DNA from: UBA10649 sp963749905
GTDB taxonomy: Bacteria; Actinomycetota; Actinomycetes; S36-B12
Assembly: GCA_963749905.1 (NCBI GenBank)
Contig: CAVVOF010000004.1
Location: forward strand, 558,001-622,000
Direction: 5' to 3'
Length of the DNA stretch: 64,000 bases
Shown here: one piece after another, positions 20,067 through 29,252 of the stretch
Position numbering within the stretch: the stretch's first letter is position 1
Layout of the letters: each line of letters opens with the position of its first letter
Notes under the pieces: generated by a model
Told to the model about the DNA's origin: nothing
Databases searched by the model: none
The model's input: the letters and a program-made list of their open reading frames with translations, nothing else
Position numbers and translations under genes: made by a program

Positions 20067-20150
20067 CTCAATGTCACAGTCCAACCCTGCCGGTGTTTCG
20101 ACTGTTCCGCATTCCCTCGGGTTCCGCTACGCCGACCGCGAACACGCGCC

Positions 20151-20171
20151 TTGTCCCGGCCACCGGGACAA
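20151..20171. repeat. GTCCCGG hairpin, copy 1, downstream of ispE
   Basis: Nine-base arms TTGTCCCGG / CCGGGACAA around CCA, 12 bases after the ispE stop. It can end ispE transcription. The same arm sequence occurs at 26987-27013 after the mannosyltransferase gene, so it is a repeated genomic element rather than a chance palindrome. Confidence 0.7.
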
Positions 20172-20183
20172 ACGTGATCGGGG

Positions 20184-21101
20184 TCAGGACAGGCGGGGGA
20201 CGACGCGCGCCCCGGGGACCGGGCCCTCCGCGGTGCGGACGGTGCGGCACACGCCCGCCCCGGTCAGCCCGACCGCGATATCAAGCGCATGGCTGGCGTC
20301 CCGGGCCAGGAACGCGCAGGTCGGCCCGCTGCCCGACACGATGCCCCCGAGCGCCCCCAGTTCGTCGCCCGTCTCCAGGACGCGGCGCAGCGACGGGCGC
20401 AGGGCGAGCGCGGGTGACTGGAGGTCGTTGTGCATCGCCTTGCCCAGCAGCACCGGATCGCCCGCAGCCAGCGCCTGCATCAGCATGTCCGACACGTACG
20501 GGTCGGGGACGCCGCGACCGCCGCGGAGCCGGTCGCACTCGGCGTAGACCGCCGGTGTGGACAGCCCGCCCTCGGCGAGGGCGAAGACCCAGTGGAAGGT
20601 GCCACGGGACAGCACCGGCGTCAGGGTCTCGCCGCGGCCGGACCCGATCGCCGTGCCCCCGAAGAGGGCGAACGGGACATCCGAGCCCAGCTCGGCGGCG
20701 AGGTTCGCGAGGTCCTCGCGCGGCAGGCCCAGCCGCCACAGCGCATCGCACGCCACCAGGGCCGCCGCCGCATCAGCGCTGCCGCCCGCCATGCCACCCG
20801 CGACCGGAATCGCCTTCTCCAGGTGCAGGCTCACCCCAGTCGTCACTCCCGCGGTGTCCGCGAGCAGCGCTGCGGCCCGCACGGCGAGGTTCTCGTCCCC
20901 CGTGGGCAGGCTGCCGGCCCCCTCACCGCTGATAGTCAGGGTGACGCCGCCCGCAGCAGGCAGCGCGGTGAGCTCGTCGACGATGCTGACGGCGTGGAAC
21001 ACGGTCGCCAACTCGTGGTAGCCGTCGGCGCGCAGCGGTCCCACGGACAGCTGCAGATTGACCTTGGCCGGGACCCGTACCGCGACCGACGACACCACCA
21101 C
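20184..21101 (-). CDS. ispE: 4-diphosphocytidyl-2-C-methyl-D-erythritol kinase
   Basis: GHMP kinase of the MEP isoprenoid pathway that phosphorylates CDP-methylerythritol. The 305-residue protein starts with VRVPAKVNLQLSVGPLRADGYHEL and has the ATP loop IPVAGGMAGGSADAAAAL near residue 95, then GSDVPFALFGG. GTG start at 21101 (a second GTG follows immediately). It is nine bases downstream of rsmA and closes the metG-tatD-rsmA-ispE run, a conserved actinobacterial order. Confidence 0.95.
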   Translation of the reverse strand: MVVSSVAVRVPAKVNLQLSVGPLRADGYHELATVFHAVSIVDELTALPAAGGVTLTISGEGAGSLPTGDENLAVRAAALLADTAGVTTGVSLHLEKAIPVAGGMAGGSADAAAALVACDALWRLGLPREDLANLAAELGSDVPFALFGGTAIGSGRGETLTPVLSRGTFHWVFALAEGGLSTPAVYAECDRLRGGRGVPDPYVSDMLMQALAAGDPVLLGKAMHNDLQSPALALRPSLRRVLETGDELGALGGIVSGSGPTCAFLARDASHALDIAVGLTGAGVCRTVRTAEGPVPGARVVPRLS

Positions 21102-21110
21102 GCCAGAAGG

Positions 21111-21989
21111 CTATGCCGATTCGCCGGTCGAAGCGCGGGCGCGGGAGAGCGCATCCGCGATCCGCGCGAACTCCTCGACCGCGAGCTGCTCTCCGCGGGC
21201 GGACGGGTCGACGCCGGCCGCGCGCAGCGCTTCCTCGGCCCGCACCGGGGAGCCGGCCAGGCCCGCGAGGGCGGACCGCAGGGTCTTCCTCCGCTGCGCG
21301 AAAGCGGCGTCCACCACGGCGAACACCTCTGCCCGCCCCGATTCGCACTCTGGCGCGGCCCGACGGGTCATCCGCACCAGCCCCGAGTCCACCCGGGGCA
21401 TCGGCCAGAAGACCGTGGTGCCGACGTTGCCGGCGTACTCGACGTCGCAGTACCAGCGGGCCTTGACGCTGGGCACCCCGTAGACACGGCTCCCGGGGGC
21501 GGCCGCCAGGCGATCGGCCACCTCCTTCTGCACCATCACGAGCACCTTTCCCAGCGAGGGGAAGGCCTCGAGCAGGTGCAGCACCACGGGCACGGCGACG
21601 TTGTAGGGCAGGTTCGCCACCAGTGCCGTGGGCGACTCCGGCAGCTCGGTGATCCGCATCGCGTCGGCATGCACGACCGTGAGCCGATCCGCATGCCCCG
21701 GCTGGCGCTCGGCCACGGTCCGCGGCAGCCGTTCCGCCAGCACCGGATCCAGCTCGACGGCGATCACCGATCGCGCATGCGGGAGCAGCGCCAGGGTCAG
21801 GCTGCCCAGGCCGGGCCCGACCTCGAGCACCACGTCGTCCTCACCCAGCCCCGCGGACCGCACGATGCGACGCACGGTGTTGGGATCGGTGACGAAGTTC
21901 TGGCCGAGCCGCTTGGTCGGGCGGATGCCCAGCTCCTCCGCGAGCGCGCGCACGTCGCCGCCGCCGAGCAGGCCCTCCGACTCGCTCAC
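21111..21989 (-). CDS. rsmA: 16S rRNA (adenine1518/1519-N6) dimethyltransferase
   Basis: KsgA/RsmA, which dimethylates two adjacent adenines near the 3' end of 16S rRNA during 30S assembly. 292 residues with RPTKRLGQNFVTDP, the SAM motif LEVGPGLGSLT, acidic VELDP and catalytic VANLPYNVAVPV. The GTG start overlaps the tatD stop by four bases. In mycobacteria rpfB lies between tatD and this gene; here it does not. Confidence 0.95.
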   Translation of the reverse strand: MSESEGLLGGGDVRALAEELGIRPTKRLGQNFVTDPNTVRRIVRSAGLGEDDVVLEVGPGLGSLTLALLPHARSVIAVELDPVLAERLPRTVAERQPGHADRLTVVHADAMRITELPESPTALVANLPYNVAVPVVLHLLEAFPSLGKVLVMVQKEVADRLAAAPGSRVYGVPSVKARWYCDVEYAGNVGTTVFWPMPRVDSGLVRMTRRAAPECESGRAEVFAVVDAAFAQRRKTLRSALAGLAGSPVRAEEALRAAGVDPSARGEQLAVEEFARIADALSRARASTGESA

Positions 21990-22846
21990 CAGGCCCCGAA
22001 CGCGCGCTGGGCATTGTCGAAGAGCAGGGTGCAGAACTCAGCCTCGTCGCGGGCCCGCTGCTCGGCCATGAATCGCACCGTGTGCGGCATCAGGTAGGAC
22101 GCGTTGGGCTTGCCGCGCTGGGGGACCGGCGTGAGGTAGGGCGCGTCAGTCTCGACGAGCAGCAGGTGGTCGGGCACCACGGAGAGGGCCTCCCGCAGCG
22201 CGTCGTTCGCCTTGTAGGTGATGGGGCCGGCGAAGGACATGAACCAGCCCCGCTCGGCACAGTGCGCCGCCATCGCGGCGTCGCCGCTGAAGCAGTGGAA
22301 GACCACTCGATGCGGCGCCCCCTCCTCCTCGAGCACGCGCAGGACGTCGTCGTGGGAGTCACGGTCATGGATCACCAGCGTCTTGTCCACCTCCTTCGCC
22401 AGCGCGATGTGCCGGCGGAAGGAGTGCTGCTGTGCGGAGTGCAGGTCGTCGCCGGTGCGGTAGTAGTCCAGCCCCGTCTCCCCCACGGCGCGCACCACGT
22501 CGTCGGCGGCCAGCTCGGCGATCTCGTCGATCGCCGCGTCCAGGGCCTGCGCACCGTCGCGCTCGAAGATGCGGGCCGCGTCGTTCGGATGGACGGACAC
22601 GCCGACGACGACGTCGGGACGACTCCTGGCCATCTCCACCGAGTGCCGGGCGTAGTCGACGTCGCAGCCGATCTGCACGACCTTCGTGACGCCCACCTGC
22701 GCGGCCAGCGCGAGCAGCGCGTCGGCATCGGGTGCCTGCTCGCCGTGGAGATACCGGTCGTGCAGGTTCAGGTGCGTGTGCGTGTCGATGACCGGAGCGG
22801 CCAGCGGCTCCGGCGGCGGCACCGTTCCGTCGGCCGCCTTCGTCAC
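21986..22846 (-). CDS. TatD family metal-dependent DNase/hydrolase
   Basis: 286-residue TIM-barrel metallohydrolase. Metal ligands are visible in VIDTHTHLN (residues 21 to 27), GETGLDYY, VIHDRDS, FHCFSG and ETDAPYL. TatD proteins have 3'-5' exonuclease and tRNA or D-aminoacyl-tRNA-related activities in different species; the role here is unproven. GTG start overlaps the metG stop (GTGA) and its stop overlaps the rsmA start, so the three genes are translationally coupled. Confidence 0.92.
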   Translation of the reverse strand: MTKAADGTVPPPEPLAAPVIDTHTHLNLHDRYLHGEQAPDADALLALAAQVGVTKVVQIGCDVDYARHSVEMARSRPDVVVGVSVHPNDAARIFERDGAQALDAAIDEIAELAADDVVRAVGETGLDYYRTGDDLHSAQQHSFRRHIALAKEVDKTLVIHDRDSHDDVLRVLEEEGAPHRVVFHCFSGDAAMAAHCAERGWFMSFAGPITYKANDALREALSVVPDHLLLVETDAPYLTPVPQRGKPNASYLMPHTVRFMAEQRARDEAEFCTLLFDNAQRAFGAW

Positions 22847-24438
22847 GACGCCTCGTCGATGCGGGGGAAGAGGGCATCGCCCTTGGTGACGGTCGTCCCC
22901 GGCGGCAGCTGCCCCCAGCGGGCCACGTCGGCGATCCGCTGCTCGGCGAGCGGGCCGAGCACGGCCGCGCCCCCGATCTGCTCCCACAGCGACGACATCG
23001 CCTTCGGCATGACCGGGTTGTAGAGCACCGCGACCGCCCGCAGGGCCTCGATGATGGTGTTGAGCACCACGTCGAGGCGGGCCGCCTGGTCCTCGGACTT
23101 GGCGAGCACCCACGGCTCCTGCTCGGTGACGTAGCCGTTGACGGCCTCGACGAACTCCTTGATCGCGATGATGCCGGTCGAGAAGTCGAGGTCGCCGAAG
23201 GCGGCGTCCGCCACCTCGACCGCCTGCGCGAGCCCCGAGATGATCGCCTGCTCGGCCTCGGTCAGGTCGTGGCCCGCAGGCAGGGCGCCGTCCCGGTAGC
23301 GGCCCACCATCGCCGTGCCGCGCGAGGCGAGGTTGCCGAGTCCGTTGGCGAGCTCGGCGGTGTAGCGGGCGTGCATGTCCTCCCACGAGAAGGACCCGTC
23401 CTGGCCGAACTGGATGGCCCGCAGGAAGTAGTAGCGGAACGCGTCGGACCCGAAGGTGTCGATGATCTGCTCGGGCGCGATGCCGGTGAGCTTCGACTTC
23501 GACATCTTCTCGCCGCCCACCAGCAGCCAGCCGTGGGCGAACACCTTGCGCGGCGGCTCCAGCCCCGCCGCCATCAGCATCGCCGGCCAGTACACGGCGT
23601 GGAAGCGGAGGATGTCCTTGCCGACCAGGTTGACGTCCGGCGGCCAGACGCGGTCGAACAGCTCGGCGTCGGGCGAACCGGGCTCGGCGCCGTACCCGAC
23701 CGCCGTCGCGTAGTTCAGCAGCGCGTCGAACCAGACGTAGGTGACCTGCGCCGGATCCCACGACAGCGGGATCCCCCAGCTGACGCTGGACCGCGACATC
23801 GAGATGTCGACGAGCCCCTGCCGGATGAAGGAGGTGACCTCGTTGTAGGCGCTGCGCGGCTGGACCGCGTCCGGGCGGCTCTCGTAGTACTCGAGCAGGC
23901 GCTCCTGGAAGGCACTCAGCCGGAAGAACCAGTTGTCCTCGCGCAGCTGCTCCACCGGACGGCCGTGGATGGGGCACAGCAGCTCGCCCGCCTGGTCGCC
24001 CTCGCCCGCGACCAGGTCGCCCGGGAGCTTGAACTCCTCGCAGCCCACGCAGTAGGGGCCCTCGTAGGGAGCCGAGTACACGAAGCCGTTGTCGCGGACC
24101 ACCTCCCAGAAGTGCTGGACGCGCGCGCGGTGCCTCGGCTCAGTGGTCCGGATGAAGTCGTCGTTGGCGGCGTCGATGGTGCCGAGCACCGGCAGCCAGG
24201 AGTCCTGCACGAGCCGGTCGACCCATTCCTGTGGCGTGACCCCGCCCGCCTCGGCGGCGCGCTGGACCTTGGTGCCGTGCTCGTCGACGCCGGTCAGGAA
24301 CCACACGTCCTCACCGCGCTGGCGCCGCCAGCGCGTCGCCACGTCGGCGGCGGTCGTCGTGTAGGCGTGGCCGATGTGCGGGGCGTCGTTGACGTAGTAG
24401 ATCGGCGTCGTCAGGTAGAACGCCTTGCTCGGGACCAT
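22843..24438 (-). CDS. metG: Methionyl-tRNA synthetase
   Basis: Charges tRNA-Met. 531 residues, the shorter actinobacterial type without a C-terminal tRNA-binding domain. The HIGH motif is literal (PHIGHAY, residues 20 to 26), and the KMSKS loop appears as GEKMSKSKLTG. A CVGC and LCPIHGRP pair marks the connective-peptide knuckle. ATG at 24438. Nine bases after rsmI, four-base overlap with tatD. Confidence 0.96.
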   Translation of the reverse strand: MVPSKAFYLTTPIYYVNDAPHIGHAYTTTAADVATRWRRQRGEDVWFLTGVDEHGTKVQRAAEAGGVTPQEWVDRLVQDSWLPVLGTIDAANDDFIRTTEPRHRARVQHFWEVVRDNGFVYSAPYEGPYCVGCEEFKLPGDLVAGEGDQAGELLCPIHGRPVEQLREDNWFFRLSAFQERLLEYYESRPDAVQPRSAYNEVTSFIRQGLVDISMSRSSVSWGIPLSWDPAQVTYVWFDALLNYATAVGYGAEPGSPDAELFDRVWPPDVNLVGKDILRFHAVYWPAMLMAAGLEPPRKVFAHGWLLVGGEKMSKSKLTGIAPEQIIDTFGSDAFRYYFLRAIQFGQDGSFSWEDMHARYTAELANGLGNLASRGTAMVGRYRDGALPAGHDLTEAEQAIISGLAQAVEVADAAFGDLDFSTGIIAIKEFVEAVNGYVTEQEPWVLAKSEDQAARLDVVLNTIIEALRAVAVLYNPVMPKAMSSLWEQIGGAAVLGPLAEQRIADVARWGQLPPGTTVTKGDALFPRIDEAS

Positions 24439-24447
24439 GGGCCGATC

Positions 24448-25314
24448 CTACGGACGCGGCGCACGCCCCTTCACGACCGCGTCGTAGACCTCCCGCTTGG
24501 GCACGCCCGCGATCCGCGCCACCTCGGCGATCGCATCCTTCCTGCTCATGCCGGCGCTCTCCCTCTCGGCCACCGCGGGCAGCCAGTCCTCCCGCGACGC
24601 CAGGCCGCCCGAGACGCGACGCTCCTCGTCGCTCGCGCCGTCGACGACGACGGTGATCTCGCCGCGGACGCCCTCGTCGGCCCACGCCGCGAGCTCGGCG
24701 AGACTGCCCCGACGCACCTCCTCGTACGTCTTGGTCAGCTCCCGGCACACGGCAGCGGTCCGGGCCTCGCCGAGGCCGTCCGCGAGCGCCCGCAATGTGG
24801 CGGCGAGTCGGTGGGGAGCCTCGAAGAACACCATCGTGCGCGGCTCATCGACCAACTCGGCGACGCGTCGGGCGCGCTCCCCGGGCTTCCGCGGCAGGAA
24901 GCCCTCGAAGCAGAACCGGTCCACGGGCAGGCCGGAGACCGCGAGCGCGGCCAGCACTGCCGACGGTCCGGGCAGCACGGTGACCGGCACTTCCCGCTCC
25001 ACCGCCAACGCCACCGCGCGATAGCCGGGATCGCTGATCAGTGGCATGCCCGCGTCGGAGACGATGAGCACCGACTCGCCCGCCTCGGCGCTGGCCACCA
25101 GTTCCTCGGCCCGGGACTTCTCCACCGCGTCGTAGAAGGAGACCACTCTCCCTGCGATCCGCACGTCGAGGTCGGAGGCGAGCCGCCGCACCCGTCGGGT
25201 GTCCTCCGCGGCCACGATGTCGGACTCCGCGAGCGCCCGCCGCAGTCGCGGCGAGGCGTCGTCGGGGTTCCCCAACGGCGTCGCCGCAAGCACGATGCGC
25301 CCTTCACCTTCCAC
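24448..25314 (-). CDS. rsmI: 16S rRNA (cytidine1402-2'-O)-methyltransferase
   Basis: RsmI, a tetrapyrrole-methylase-fold enzyme that 2'-O-methylates C1402 in the decoding centre. 288 residues with LAATPLGNPDDASPR at the start, AAEDTRR, SDAGMPLISDPGYR and LPGPSAVLAALAVSGLP. The C-terminal GMSRKDAIAEVARIAGVPKREVYDAV helix segment is present. First gene of the metG cluster; 34 bases separate it from the divergent mannosyltransferase gene. Confidence 0.95.
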   Translation of the reverse strand: MEGEGRIVLAATPLGNPDDASPRLRRALAESDIVAAEDTRRVRRLASDLDVRIAGRVVSFYDAVEKSRAEELVASAEAGESVLIVSDAGMPLISDPGYRAVALAVEREVPVTVLPGPSAVLAALAVSGLPVDRFCFEGFLPRKPGERARRVAELVDEPRTMVFFEAPHRLAATLRALADGLGEARTAAVCRELTKTYEEVRRGSLAELAAWADEGVRGEITVVVDGASDEERRVSGGLASREDWLPAVAERESAGMSRKDAIAEVARIAGVPKREVYDAVVKGRAPRP

Positions 25315-25348
25315 GCGGCCATCCTGACAGCGCCCTTACGATGACCGC

Positions 25349-26959
25349 GTGACCGCCACGGAGCCCGCAGCCGACGCGGCTCCCGAGGCTCCCCGCCGCC
25401 GGGCGCCGCGTCGCGACGAGCGATCGCTGCCGGAGCGGCTGGTCCCGCCGATGCCGTCGCACGGCTGGCGTGGCTGGATCGGCCCGCTGCTCGTCATGCT
25501 CCTCGGCGGGGTCCTGCGGTTCGTGAACCTCGGAAACCCGCACGCGATCATCTTCGACGAGACGTACTACCCCAAGGACGGCCTCGGCCTGCTGGACTCC
25601 GGCTACGAGAAGTCGTTCGTGGAGAACGCCAACGACCTGATCCTCGAGTCGGACGGCAACTGGCGGGCGCTCGACCTGTTCACCGGCGACCCGTCGTACG
25701 TCGTCCATCCACCGCTGGGCAAGTGGACCATCGCCCTCGGTGAGTACCTGTTCGGCGCGACTCCCTTCGGGTGGCGCTTCGCCGTCGCCGTGCTCGGCAC
25801 GCTGTCCATCCTCATGGTCGCGCGGATCACCCGCCGCCTCACCCGGTCCGACCTCATCGGCACCCTGGCCGGCCTGCTGCTGGCCGTCGAGGGCATGCAC
25901 CTGGTCATGAGCCGGACCGGGCTGCTCGACCTGATCCTGATGTTCTGGGTGCTCGCCGCCTTCGGCCTGCTGCTCATCGACCGGGATGCGACGCGGCGAC
26001 GACTGGCCCGACTGGTCGCGGACGGCGGGCTGACCGGTACCGCGAGCCGGTGGGGTCCCCGGCTCGGCCTTCGCCCGTGGCGCTGGGCGGCAGCGGCCGC
26101 CCTCGGCCTCGCCTGCAGCGTGAAGTGGTCGGGCCTGTGGTTCCTCGCCCTGTTCATGGTGATGTCCGTCGTGTGGGACGTCTCCGCGCGACGCGCAGTA
26201 GGCGTCGGCTGGCCGTGGCGCGCCACCCTCCTGCGGGACGCGGTCCCCGCCGCTCTCGTCACCCTGCCGATCGTCGTCGTGGTGTATCTCGCGTCGTGGA
26301 GCGGCTGGCTGCTGACCGACGGCGGGTACGCGCGCGACTGGGCGGACGGGCACGCACCCTCCCTCATCCCCGAGGCGCTGCGGTCGCTGTGGCACTACCA
26401 CGCCGAGGCGTGGCGCTTCCACGTCGGACTGCGCAGCGACCACCCCTACAACAGCAACGCCCTGTCGTGGTTCCTCCAGGCGCGGCCCACGTCCTTCTAC
26501 TACGAGGGCATCGAGGACGGCAGTCAGGGCTGTCCGACCAACAAGTGCTCGAGCGCGGTGACCGCGCTCGGCAACCCGCTCATCTGGTGGTTCGGCATCC
26601 TCGCGGTCATCTACCAGGTCTGGCGGTGGCTCGGACGGCGCGACTGGCGCTCCGGCGCCGTCCTGGTCGGGATCATCGCCGGGTGGGTGCCGTGGCTGAT
26701 CTACCTCGACCGCACCATCTTCACGTTCTACGTCATCGTGTTCGTGCCCTTCGTGGTGATGGCGGTGGCCATGACCATCGGCGCGGTGCTCGGCCCAGCC
26801 GATGCCGAGCCCGACCGCCGACGCAACGGCGCGATCGCGGCGACGATCCTGGTCCTCGCGATGGTGCTCGCCGGCTGGTGGTTCTACCCGGTGTGGACCG
26901 CAGAGGTGATCCCCTACGAGGCGTGGCGCATGCGGATGTGGTTCTCGACCTGGGTGTGA
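25349..26959 (+). CDS. Polyprenyl-phosphate-mannose protein O-mannosyltransferase (PMT family)
   Basis: Integral membrane GT39 glycosyltransferase that moves mannose from polyprenyl-P-mannose to Ser/Thr of exported proteins during secretion. 536 residues with about ten membrane helices. The acidic pair in the first outer loop, IIFDETYYPKDG (Asp70, Glu71), and VHPPLGKW, typical of the family, are present. It is the counterpart of M. tuberculosis Rv1002c, also next to rsmI. GTG start. Several secreted Ser/Thr/Ala-rich proteins in the window could be substrates. Confidence 0.93.
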   Translation: MTATEPAADAAPEAPRRRAPRRDERSLPERLVPPMPSHGWRGWIGPLLVMLLGGVLRFVNLGNPHAIIFDETYYPKDGLGLLDSGYEKSFVENANDLILESDGNWRALDLFTGDPSYVVHPPLGKWTIALGEYLFGATPFGWRFAVAVLGTLSILMVARITRRLTRSDLIGTLAGLLLAVEGMHLVMSRTGLLDLILMFWVLAAFGLLLIDRDATRRRLARLVADGGLTGTASRWGPRLGLRPWRWAAAAALGLACSVKWSGLWFLALFMVMSVVWDVSARRAVGVGWPWRATLLRDAVPAALVTLPIVVVVYLASWSGWLLTDGGYARDWADGHAPSLIPEALRSLWHYHAEAWRFHVGLRSDHPYNSNALSWFLQARPTSFYYEGIEDGSQGCPTNKCSSAVTALGNPLIWWFGILAVIYQVWRWLGRRDWRSGAVLVGIIAGWVPWLIYLDRTIFTFYVIVFVPFVVMAVAMTIGAVLGPADAEPDRRRNGAIAATILVLAMVLAGWWFYPVWTAEVIPYEAWRMRMWFSTWV

Positions 26960-26986
26960 CGCGTCGCCAGCACCGGCCGATTGCCT

Positions 26987-27013
26987 CGTTTGTCCCGGTA
27001 GCCGGGACAAACG
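26987..27013. repeat. GTCCCGG hairpin, copy 2, downstream of the mannosyltransferase gene
   Basis: Twelve-base arms CGTTTGTCCCGG / CCGGGACAAACG with loop TAG, 27 bases after the stop at 26959. A further half copy CCGGGACAA follows at 27024-27032. Arms match the hairpin at 20151-20171. Likely works as a transcription terminator. The remaining bases to 27100 show nothing else. Confidence 0.72.
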
Positions 27014-27100
27014 CGTGATGCGTCCGGGACAAGTGCGCGAACCGTGGGTGATTCGCCCGGATTGCGCCGCACTTCTCCCGGTCTTCCGAGCCCTGGGGAG

Positions 27101-28320
27101 TCAGCCCTCCAGGTCAGGGAAGTACGGGCGGACTATCGACAGGGCGCCACGGAGCGAGCCGGTCTCGTTGATGAGGATCACCGCTGCGGCTCCGGTTCGG
27201 GTGTTGTAGGCGACCCGGGATTCCCAGCCGATGGCCTGGCCGTCATGGCCGATCCAGTCGTTGCCGAAGCTCTCCATCCCCAGCCCGTACTCGATCGCTC
27301 CGCCGTTGATCGGACGCGCCGCCAGCCGCTTGGCCGCCAAGGCGGGACTCAGCTCCTCGGTGCCCAGTCCCGTGGCCGCCCAGCGACCGAGGTCGGCGAC
27401 CGTCGAGTACATGGACCCGGCCGCCTGCCCCCACTGGGTGATGTCGTCCTGCTGCTCCGAGCCCACCGGGACGGTGACCCCCACCTGCTTGAGAGAGAAG
27501 ACCCCCGGCGCGAAGTTGTAGCCGTGACTCGCGGGAGCCGGCATGCGCTTCTGACCAGGCCTGGGCAGCCGTGTCTGCGACATGTCGAGCCGGCGCAGGT
27601 CGGCATTGACGAGCGCGAAGATGCTTCGACCGGTGACCTTCTCGCGCGATCTCGCCGAGCAGGATGTAGTTGGTGTTCGAGTAGGCGGGCTTCCCGAGCT
27701 TCGTGGCGCTGGCCAGGCCGATCTCGATGAGCTGGGCGGCCGTCCACTTCCGCTCCGGGTTCTCGTAGGCCGTCTTCATGGCTCCCGGCACCTCGGTGTA
27801 GTCCGGGATCCCGCTGCGCATGCCGAGCAGCTGCTTGACGGTGACGTCCTCGACGTAAGGGTGCTCCTTCGCGATGGCGGGCAGCAGGTCGCCGATGGTG
27901 TCCGAGAGGCGGAGCTTGCCCGCGTCGACCAGAGTGAGGATCTGAGTCGCCACGAAGGTCTTCGTGACTGAGCCGATGCGCGAGTGGTCGACCTTGCGGG
28001 CGACGGCCCCTCCCACCTCGGCATTGCCGGCAGAGACGATTGCCCAGCCCTTCTGCGGGTCCCAGATGCCGACCCAGACGCCCGGGAGTGAGCCTGCGTA
28101 CCCGGCAGATCAGGTCGGTCGCGCGCGACTGCAGTTCCGCACGGTCCGATGCGCTCATCCGCTTGGCCGTAGGCGCGGGAGCGGTCCAGTGATCCGAGGC
28201 TGCGTGGCTGGCCGGCGTCGCCGCGGCCGCGGCCGGCGGGAGGAGCCCTGCGGCAACGCCCACTCCGATGGCGACGAGTATGGACGCCATCTGGCGGGCG
28301 GTGCGGGCGGGCTGGTTCAT
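27101..28320 (-). pseudogene. Secreted serine hydrolase / beta-lactamase-family protein, two +1 frameshifts
   Basis: Class C beta-lactamase or D-Ala-D-Ala carboxypeptidase-like enzyme. A signal peptide (MNQPARTARQMASILVAIG..) leads into a domain with the catalytic SVTK (GSVTKTFVATQIL), the YSN triad (AYSNTNYILLG) and a late HDG motif. The reading frame changes twice: one extra base in CCC at 28101-28103 and one at 27637-27640. Removing one base at each site gives a continuous 405-residue protein. Its ATG overlaps the MarR stop (ATGA). Either a pseudogene or sequence error. Confidence 0.85.
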
Positions 28321-29174
28321 CGGCGTTCCTTCTTCCGGGGGTGCAGGGCGACGGTGAGCGGGAGCATGAGGTCGCGGGCGTGGCGGGCGAACACCTCGAG
28401 CTTGGCCTCCGCGACTGCCTCGCCGCGGGGGGTGAGGGACACCAGGACAGCGCGGCGGTCGGTGGGATCGCCGTGGTCGCGTCGGACGACGCCGGACCCC
28501 TCGAGCCGCGTGAGCAGGTCCGAGACGCCGCTGGTGCTGAGGTTCAGCTCGGCCGCCATGGTCGAGGGTCGCATCCGATTCCGGTCGAGAAGGAGGGTCA
28601 GCGTGTGCCGCGCGCTGAGGTCGTGGACGCCCACCGGGAGCAGGACCGGGCCGACCTCTTCCAGGTAGGCCTCGCCCCCCTGACCCAGCATGGCGACGAG
28701 CTCCAGGCCACCGATGTCGGTGGCCCGGATCGGTTCGGGCAGCCCGAGCAGGTCGACGATCTCTTTGACGGTCGGCAACTCGCCGTCAACCCACGTCACG
28801 AGGGCCGCATCGAACGCCCGGATGCGCGCCCCACCCTTGCTCGTCAGCCGGATCCTCGCCGAGCGGGCATCCGTGGTGGATGCCCGACGGGCGATCAGTC
28901 CCTCGCCGCTCAGCTGCGCCAGGCACCGGGACAGTGCAGGCCCCGAGATGCCGGTCATGGCCGAGAGATCGCCAGGAGTACTCCCTGGTGCGCCGTGGAC
29001 CGTCAGCAGCACCTGCACGGCCCGGTTGCCGGTGGCGTCGTGCCCGAGCACCTGCGCAGCAAGGTGGGTGACGGCCTGGCTCATCCGCTCGCCCAGCAGC
29101 AAGGCGCGTAGGGCGACATCGCGCTGAGGCACGTCCTGCGGGGTCGGATCCGGCACGCGGTCAGAGTACTTCAC
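28317..29174 (-). CDS. Double-domain MarR family transcriptional regulator
   Basis: 285 residues with two MarR winged-helix domains in one chain. Domain 1 (about 54 to 115) has VLLTVHGAPGSTPGDLSAMT and the wing DARSARIRLTSKG. Domain 2 (about 189 to 252) has LDRNRMRPSTMAAELNLSTS and the wing TDRRAVLVSLTPRG. Normal MarR proteins are about 150 residues with one domain and act as dimers, so this could act as a covalent pseudo-dimer. Stop overlaps the serine hydrolase start. GTG start at 29174 lacks a clear ribosome site and could be later. CCGGA-N3-TCCGG at 29179-29191 is a weak operator candidate. Confidence 0.85.
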   Translation of the reverse strand: MKYSDRVPDPTPQDVPQRDVALRALLLGERMSQAVTHLAAQVLGHDATGNRAVQVLLTVHGAPGSTPGDLSAMTGISGPALSRCLAQLSGEGLIARRASTTDARSARIRLTSKGGARIRAFDAALVTWVDGELPTVKEIVDLLGLPEPIRATDIGGLELVAMLGQGGEAYLEEVGPVLLPVGVHDLSARHTLTLLLDRNRMRPSTMAAELNLSTSGVSDLLTRLEGSGVVRRDHGDPTDRRAVLVSLTPRGEAVAEAKLEVFARHARDLMLPLTVALHPRKKERR

Positions 29175-29252
29175 ATCACCGGACTATCCGGACAGGGCAG
29201 GCATCGGTTAGCCTCTCTGGACACGTCCCCTCAACACCGTGGAGAACCCAGC

